A stretch of 64,000 nt of DNA from Emmonsiellopsis sp. PD_33 (lineage: Eukaryota; Ascomycota; Eurotiomycetes; Onygenales; Ajellomycetaceae), in NCBI GenBank assembly GCA_032988165.1, contig JANTQF010000093.1, forward strand, positions 1 to 64,000, read 5' to 3'. The translations under genes were made by a program, and so were the position numbers. The notes under the pieces are model-generated. The model was not told the DNA's origin and did not search any database. It worked only from the letters and a program-made list of their open reading frames with translations. Each line of letters begins with the position of its first letter. Within the stretch, counting starts at the first letter, position 1. Positions 56,055-64,000 of the stretch are shown here, piece after piece.

Positions 56055-59000
56055 TCCCCCCAGATGGTCTATGCTCCCGCCCCGCGGCGAATCGTGGTGA
56101 GAGTGCCGATGCGCCGGAGGCGAGAGAGGAGGGCTTGCGTAGAATTCCAGTTTTCCGGCTTACGTCGGCCGTTCTCAGATCAATGTCTACCGCGCGCTCC
56201 AAATTCGAGAAGGGATCGTTTTCTATAATCTTGCCTAGACTGCCTATACTTCTGCGTTAGCAAATGCCCCTAAAACCAGGGATAATTTTGATAAATAATA
56301 TCTGTACCTGTGTGACAGCCAAATCGAAGCTTAGATATTGGCGATGTGTCTTGCGACGATGAAGCGCATTCGAGGTCGGGAGGATATTTTATTAGGTTTA
56401 ATGTTTTGTGCAATGCCTTTATCTGGTAGCCGTAATAATGAAAGGTGCGACAGGGTAATCAGATCAATTATAACAAGATAGGCCGGAAAATATTAAGAAC
56501 CGCGGACTTAGATTGATATTGGTGGAGAAGGGCGGAGATGCCAATTAAGTGTAAAGCTGGCAGAAGGAAAGGCAGTAGGGGTAGATAAACGGGTTTTATC
56601 AACGGTAATGCCATCAACCGATGCCGGCTAGGCCAACCAAATAACTCGAGAAAAGGAACAGGGACACTCCCTGCAAATAGTAAGTCAACTGGCGGGACTC
56701 TAGTCGCATAGGGCTTGCATTTGGAGAAAGTGGACCCCAAAAGATGGGCGGGGCTGAATGAGTTTAAAATATTTGGGGTGGGGGTGGTAAATATTGAAGC
56801 ATTCAGGGTTCCTTGTATTCACTAGCCGCCAATATAACTTACATCAGTCAGGCGTGGAGCAAGGGGTCGTCTTATACGTAAAAGATCTAGAAAACTTAGG
56901 TGACCCCTATCTGGAGTTGTATCAGAAATGTAGGGCCAGCTCTAGAAGAAAAATGGAACGTGTGGAAGGAACTTAAAATCGTTGACGTTAGCATACCCCG
57001 TCTCTGTACGCTATCAGGATGATTGACCGTTACTACTCGTTACAGCATAGTTGTATCAACTGACCTTGGATGTTTCGTAGTTATCGACTGTCGATTTATT
57101 TTCTATTTTCCGTCTGCTCTGTGCATTCTAAGCCGCCAGAGGGTGATTAATTGGACTTGATGGACCAGGGCCAGATGCCATACTCGGAGCCAAAAAAAAA
57201 AGGAGACGCCACAAAGGCAAAAAAAATTCTGCTTTGGTTAGGGGCGGCCGAAGGTTAGACAAACCTAGAGGCTAGGGGCTGGCACGGCCCTTATGCAGGC
57301 AGTCGACCAGGAGAAGGCAAGGACGGTGAGTTAATCAAAGGTCGATCCTTCGCTCGTCCTAGTACGCGCGAACGATTGGCCCTGTGGAATTTAAATAATC
57401 TGCAAGAAAGGGACTTTTCCGAAGCCCGGCCAGGAGACCATCATTATATCAGTGGAGGATTCGCGTGCTGCAGCTTCTAGAACCCAGGGAGGAAATCGTG
57501 ATATGCCCACCGAGATTGCCCATAGAAATCCAACCGACATTTTTCCCCAAAAGATGTGACAACATATCCGGCCGACTCAAACCGTCGCGGATTGACTTTT
57601 GTCCCTATCCCATCAAGTGCGCGGAGTCGTGGCAGCGGAATCTGAACATTTTCCGGCTAAGTTGTCGAGGCTGGAGCTACGGCAGGGCCTAGTTTGATCG
57701 GAGCAAGCATCAGGCAAAAATCAGGAACCTGTCATGGACGACAGCGGGGAGGCTGTGCTTGATCGCCCGACATTGGCTTGAACTACGCCATGGCATGCGG
57801 TAAGGGAGATGTCACTAGGAATGTTTCAGGATGCGCCAATGACTGTTCCAGCATCGAAACACAGACTTAACTAGGCCTTTTATTAGTCCATTCGTTGCCG
57901 GAAGGGAAATGTGGGACTTGCCAACGTAACAATTGCCGAAGTCAGCGCGGGAAGCATAGTAACTGCGGACGAGTAACAATACATCGACGGAGGCTGTTTC
58001 GAGGACATGGGCATGGGTTCTCCAAAGATCTCTCCTCCTTGCTTGCTATAATTGGCCGCCGGGAGTCCGTACATTCGTAACTTGAAGACTTCAACAACGT
58101 CATGGAAGCCTCAGATGGTGTCGCAGGAATGCACCACGTGCTAGTTACCTAGTACTAGTAAGATGCTATGCATGAAGGCATAGAGGCTCTTGAGAAGCTC
58201 TGCTTCTTTCTAGGAGCCAGGTCTCTGTCGTCCACGGGCCCCTAAATCCGTTAATATCGAACGCTTTGAAAAGCACCCAATATTATTATTTGAAATCTTG
58301 GACCATGCTGATCCACGATATTGCCCAGACGCCTGCCCTAGATTAGGCTATGATCCTAGCGCCTCTGGATACGAGCCACTAAATAGAATCGAATCAAATT
58401 CGAAGAACATTAAATTAGCATTTATGCAACTATTCCAGTGTGTACACCGTCCTTCCAACCATCCGTTCGCCCGCAGGGTTTCTTTCTGGTTTTCGACTTA
58501 CAGCCCGAAAAATAAGTAGGGATGGCACAGAGTATTCGAGTGGAGCAGGCGAATCCTTTAAAACAAGTTCCACGTGCGAAATGCCCATGGGGGTCTATTC
58601 AACGACGGTCAACTTGGATATGATAACGGGTAGCTGGCAATACAGCATCGGGATGGATATCAAAAGACAAAAGTTGAAGTCGAAAAAGATGTGACGTCTA
58701 AATAAGGTACTTCCTATTTTGGATGAGGCTCAAAAAGACTCACGACTGCGAACAAAAATCTCAACAACAACAACACATAAAAACTTCATGACATCGAGAA
58801 TGCTGGAATTTACCCCCGTTACCCCGTACGCACCCATGGCATGCAACATTGAATATTAGGCATGCTGCTCGTCTTTTCAATAGACATGGCCCCTGGATCC
58901 CGTGAAATCCGAGCCGTCAATTGGTCAACGTCCGTGGTTTCATCCCCGCCCATCCTGTGGCAGGGGATCCCATCAGGAAAGGGGCTTTGGGCAACAGAAA

Positions 59001-61200
59001 TCCCGAAGCTCGTGGAGATATCCTACCCAAATGCAGGGGTAATGGATGCACCTGGAAATCAAACGGCAAAGCAAAAATTCCGGAGGCAGTATTCAAAGCG
59101 TTCGGCCCCCTTCGCCCAGGTAGTAGTTGTCAATCTAACGAACTTGTTCTAGTTCCAGGACAACAACCTGTACATATCTACAGTCTTGCATTACTGCCTA
59201 GAGGGGAATGTTACTTCATGGACGTCTTGGTTTCAAGCAGATGGACCCTTAGGCAGAAGGTTCGTTGAGGTGACTTTGTCCGGAGATCGGATATACCCCG
59301 AATACTAGTACGTCCATCCTCCACATTGTCGTTCAGCAACGGAATATCCTACCAGTTCGGGATCTGCCACGCTCCAGTATTGGGGAGGCCCGAAAAAGGG
59401 ACATGATGTGTCGATCTCGGGGTGGCCCTACCCACGGCCACAGACTACAGTCGGCCCTAGGAGAGACACGGAAACTGCCTAAGTTTTGTTCATGACGCTC
59501 GGACGTATGTCTGTCCCGTACCCCCTTTGCGTAAGAGTTCAAGGTACTTTTCGAAAAATTCTGTCTTGAAATGATTCCCGCGGCGGAGAATATTGAAGAC
59601 ACCCCTGTGAATAATGATGGCACCATTGTCGAAATTCAGGTTTCGGATGAAACCAACATCGCCAAGCGGATTTGGAGAACTGGTTCTTAAGGCTGATGGC
59701 GTCCAATGGATTGAAACAACAATTTAAAAAAAGGATTCCACAACTTTTACCGGGTGTGTCAAAGAATGGGGTCATTGTCGGGAGGGAGCGAGGTTCGCGG
59801 GCCTGGCTGACGAACATACGGATAATCGTGAGCAAAATACACAGCGTGCGAACTAATTATCGTACCCCTTGTCACCGCCATGGTGAACTGCCTTTTCCGG
59901 TCGGAGGTTTTATCAAATCAATCGAATTTCATGTCTCTATACCATATTCGTTCATCAGCGGTACTGATGAATGCTCGAATTAGAGATTCGACTGATATTA
60001 CCCGATGCTACCATCCCTCTTATTGAGTGCTACTTATACCGAATCTCTTCTGACTCGCTATCTGATAGACTGATATGACTAGCTAGTTCCTGAAAAGAGC
60101 CTGGAGATCAGTTCACATGGTGTGGATGCACCGGAGATTAAAGATACTAGAGTCGCAGCGAATGATGGGAGAGTTCTTCGAAAATTCTTCTAGAAGGAAA
60201 AAGGGGGTCAGCCATGAGCTTAGCGTGCAGTTTAGCCGCCCTCTTTTAGTCTCCCACTGCCCAGTGCCCAGTGATGTGAGTGGCGCCCTTAAAGGGGCGA
60301 ACTATGAAATTAGTTCCTTACTAAAATTTAGCCTTCCCCTATTGACGTGAGCGTGGTCTTCTAGAAAACCCATAGAACGTTTCGGAATATTCCTAACCAA
60401 CGATCCTAGTTCAGGAGTCCTGAACACTCGAACAAGTTCGCAATGCCAAGCGCGTGGGTGATGGCTGATCCTTAGATGAAGGCAAGTCAAACCCCCCAAG
60501 GTCTCAAATGATGCACCTCCAGGCTCCCATGCTAACACATCCGACAAGTTTTTCGCGCGCAGATCATCCTCCAGGGTCCTCAGCGCAACTGCCGCAAGAA
60601 AGGGGGTCTCTAAATAAAATTGCATGGTTAGGTTAAACCCAGGGGCAAACAGATTATCATTATGGTGTGCCGGCGAGTGACCCTTTCAACCTTTCGCGAT
60701 CGAACATTAATCATCAGCAAGCCCTTTTGATGGCTCCTTTCTGTTGAGTCCAGGGTCATTCATCTAGAGATGCATCCTCCCCGAGTCTCGACAATTTCAT
60801 CCAGGAGGCAATCAACAATAATAAATAAATTAACAGGGAAAGTTTCCTGCGGCATTATCCAATAACCAGACTACATTTATTATCTCCATAGGACTGATGA
60901 GAAGCAGGCGAACTTTTTAGATTTTTTCGGTGGGCGATCCAACAATCACTCCCCAAACTCATCCCGTAACCCGATACGAGTTGCATCCATAAATTGGCAG
61001 AAAATGACCGCTTGTCTTTTTTACATTTTCTTATTGGCCCGCTCGCCATTTAATCATCAAGTTTAGAGAGCATGGATTTGCCAGCTGATAGCTTGTTGAT
61101 GAGCAGAAAGGGGACTCTCCGTGTTTCTTCTAGGCGGTGTGGGTTGTTGCCGCACCTCTGTTCCATCTAGAAGGACTAACTGGCTCCATTCGCTGGCTCG
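56055..61200. other. 5.1-kb gene-empty region
   Basis: Normal CpG content is retained, but no frame shows a domain, and stops are frequent in all frames. Some short frames (58,862-59,268 on plus) were examined and not recognised. It begins as the upstream region of the Gln/Ser-rich gene and grades into repeat-flanking DNA. Confidence 0.45.
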
Positions 61201-64000
61201 TTAATCATTGGCAGCCCCAGGGTTCATCTGCTGCATCATTCAATGGCAACCAAAGGCCCAAACCAAAAACAGAAACAGACACCATGAAAAATGGCCTTCC
61301 ACCTGGAAGGGCAAGCAGCAGGCAGCTACTTGGAGTTTACTCTCTACAACTCATTCACATCTACCTGTTGGATCTGGAGAGTCTTTTCTGCTACAGCTTG
61401 ACCTTTGGGGTGCATCACCCAGCATTGAGGGAGACACACTTCAAGCTCACCTGCAACACCTCTACATGGAAGCTCTGAGGGATGATTACTGGATGATAAC
61501 CTCCTTACAGGGAGGAAGTCTGAAGGAAAATAAAATGGTTGCAGCTAATAAACTCCCACTCTAGATGAGGACCCTTTCTCACCTCCTAATTTTGTTCTAT
61601 ATAGAATCCTTCTCTTACCTCCTTTAGAGATATATGTCATCATCAAAAGGTAGTCAACAGGTTAGAGGGGGGTGAAAAATTTTTCACCTGTATAGTTAAT
61701 AAGGGACCCCCAGAGTGGGGACTATAGGCTTGGCAATACACTATTAATTGGTATATGTTGAAAACACCTCCAGACCTCCATGAACTAGAACACAAAATTT
61801 GAAACATTTTGAATACTCATATTATTCTCCTGATTCTTTCAATAATGAACTCTGACATCATGGTAGATACTGAAGCATAGAAAATAATAAACTCAATATC
61901 TAATAGACTAGAAATAGATGATCAGAGGGGTAAATATAACCTAGAGACAAATATATTCTAGAAGACCTTTAATGATATTAAGAATAGTCTGAGTTCAGAT
62001 ACTAACTTTAACTGAGTAAATAAGATGAAAGATGTGAAGAAATATAAGCTCTACAAGAAAGCTAGAAAGAAGAAGAAGAAGGAGAATAAATAGCAACTTA
62101 AAGTTATAGAAGATAATACTATAGAGGTTTTCATCTAAAAGAATGAGAATATTGAGATGACTAAAGTTAATAAAACTTAAGAAGAAGAGAATGCCTCTAA
62201 CAGACTAGAATCCCCTGAGATACCTATAATAGATATAATAGAGATGTTTATGAATACTCTTTATCTATCACTTAAACACTTAAGGGCCTCAATGGTGATC
62301 TTGCCCCTTCAAGGAAAACCTGATTCTAAATGGAAAACCTAAAAGTTAAAAGAGTAAAATTTTATAAAGTTACTACAAGTAATAGCAACCTCTTCTACTA
62401 GTTAATTAAAGAAACCTTCTACTCATTACTGAAACCTCTTATTTAAGATTGCTCTATTAGCTCTAGATCTAACACTAAAGATTACTCTCATTTAGTGTAG
62501 AAATTAAATAGCTGACTCTGAGAAAGACTTAGCTTATTATTCAGATAGATCTTATCTCTACCTATAACTCTCAAATGAACTCTAAGGTATCAGTAAGATG
62601 AGATTAAAAGATGTAGTGAACATACTTATTAGAAATAAGATGCTGAAATTGAGGGAAGTTCTATTTACTCACATTTATAATTTAAAAGAGTAATTAGTCT
62701 ACTATACAGTACTCAAGGCTGCTAGATGAGCTATCAGGGCTAAACTGAACTTACTTGAATATAAGCTCTTAATATCAATGTATCTCTCAGATGGCACCCA
62801 GGTTTTTGTTGCAATAAGAATAAACAGGGTAGTAGAAGTGGAAATTATGAGATATCTTTCAGAAATTAAGAGAATCAAGTTTAAAAGACTGTACTTTTAA
62901 TTAGAGAAGTAGAAGTATCAGGAAGTTCAGAGTAAAGAGGTAATATTAATTTTTAGGGATGTAACAAGCTTTCATTCATTAGAGGTTCTACTGGGAGATC
63001 TAACCTTAGCTTATTCTAACCCTATTCAGGCCTTATTCAGAGTAGTAAACACAGCCAGTTTCAGATGCAAGCTATATATAGCAAATAGTAGAAGGAATAG
63101 AGATCATTTTGTTCTAAACTGCCTGAAGCTCTAGCTATTCAAAGTGGAAGAGAATAGTAAGTTAGTAGCTTTACTCACTAAGTAATCAGTCCTCAAGAGA
63201 AAATTTTAATGAATAGGATTAGAATAATCTTAATCAATGCATACTTCCTATAAGATTCTGCCTATTTTACTGATACATACTACATGATATAAAGTAAGAA
63301 TATAAATATAGTTCTAATATAGAAAGCCTTTCTTACCTAAGAACTTGCTGAGAAGCTTGAAAATCAGTATCTAATAATACTGATTATAGCTTATAAAGTA
63401 AATACTAGAAGAAGAGTAACTATACTAGTTAATTCTAAGACTTCAGACTGGCACTCTGAGCTAGAACCTGGTAAGGGGAATGATCATATCCTTCTTAAAG
63501 ATGCTACTAAAAGACTACTTATATGCAGACTAAAGATAAGAGGTAAAACCCTAATCATTATTAATATCTATATCTCTGTAGAGATAGCAGATAGACTGCA
63601 ATGATTAAGAATAATTAATAAATAGCTAGATAAATTCTTAATACTACCTTTAGGCTGCAACATTATGAAAGGTAACTAGAATGAAATACTCATCCAAAAG
63701 AATGCTCATATCTTCAGGGCAATGCTAGTAACTAGAAGGTATGAAGCTGAGTAGCTGCTAACCTACCTTAAGAAAGAGAAAGTACTAATAGATGGGTGAA
63801 GAATTCAGAATTCTAACTTAATAATATATATTTTCTTTAGAGAGGCTATAAAGATGTTCTGAATAGATAGGCTGTATCTGAGAGAGAATTGAATGAGAAA
63901 TTCTGAGGGATAAAATATTAAAATTATAGGCCTTTAGATAGACTATTACTCAGTATAGTTCTATTTTAATGCCTCTATTTAGATTTAAAGGGGACCAGGC
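61201..64000 (+). mobile_element. CpG-free relic of a LINE (Tad1/L1-like) retrotransposon, cut by the window edge
   Basis: From 61,201 to 64,000 not one CG dinucleotide occurs, whereas CG is common just before (61,189-61,200). Reading frames are riddled with TAG and TAA, as after C-to-T mutation of CAG or TGG codons. In one plus-strand frame three blocks of a LINE endonuclease domain survive in order: LIIINIYISV at 63,551, GN-stop-NEIL at 63,671 (expected GDFNEIL-like, with TGG-to-TAG possible) and IDRLYLRE near 63,860. A degraded ORF1-like region with charged and cysteine-containing stretches lies at about 62,100-63,200. The reverse transcriptase would lie beyond the window. The 61,201-61,640 part may be its 5' end or another repeat. 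Confidence 0.6.

Noticed and set aside
58862..59268. Overlapping plus-strand frames of about 100 codons
   Set aside because: Two frames overlap with unrelated peptides, neither has a motif, and the surroundings are stop-rich gene-empty DNA.
1..64000. tRNA, rRNA or CRISPR features
   Set aside because: Scanning for B-box-like GTTCRAATC with a paired A-box, rRNA segments and regular spaced repeats gave nothing convincing. The scan was by eye, so a tRNA could be missed.

Overview
The window looks like chromosomal DNA of a filamentous ascomycete. Genes carry many short introns (about 50-110 nt) with GTATGT/GTAAGT donors and CTAAC/CTAAT-like branch sites, and the proteins match well-known fungal families. 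A LaeA-like methyltransferase, a TRAPPII HypA/Trs120 homologue and a fused PABA synthase point to Eurotiomycetes. CpG-free repeat relics would fit Onygenales, but that placement is inference. All exon coordinates were derived by hand from splice signals, and every multi-exon model closes in frame.

Layout. 1-2,181: no host gene, but an apparent 1.23-kb DNA-transposon relic (955-2,181) with long terminal inverted repeats and a target-site duplication, whose core is extremely AT-rich. 2,737-4,932: secreted GMC oxidoreductase. 5,464-8,365: MED6 and an Ino4-like bHLH factor, both minus strand. 10,005-14,021: cellular RNA-dependent RNA polymerase. 15,472-18,462: PABA synthase. 19,266-24,649: giant Hsp90/sacsin-type ATPase-fold protein ending in an HExxHxxxxxH motif. 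25,355-29,996: Trs120. 31,402-46,688: dense housekeeping block (YheT-type hydrolase, LOC1, complex I LYR subunit, RPC19, a degenerate RNase H-fold protein, KAE1, an Rkm4-like SET methyltransferase, EPL1 and calcineurin B), mostly as divergent or convergent pairs. 49,155-51,230: LaeA-like methyltransferase with 11 exons. 54,704-56,054: conserved-looking Gln/Ser-rich protein of unknown role. 56,055-64,000: gene-empty, ending in a CpG-free LINE relic that runs off the window.

Functional picture. Most of the window is core cell biology: transcription (MED6, RPC19, EPL1), ribosome and tRNA maturation (LOC1, KAE1, RKM4-like), trafficking (TRS120), folate (PABA synthase), respiration (LYR subunit) and calcium signalling (calcineurin B). 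The accessory parts are the two repeat-rich ends, a small CpG-free island at 52.2-52.5 kb, the RNAi polymerase and the LaeA-like enzyme. I see no secondary-metabolite cluster, no CRISPR and no tRNA or rRNA genes. The most unusual items are the ATPase/HExxH protein, the calcineurin B N-terminus lacking a myristoylation site, the catalytically degenerate RNase H-fold protein and the inverted-repeat element.
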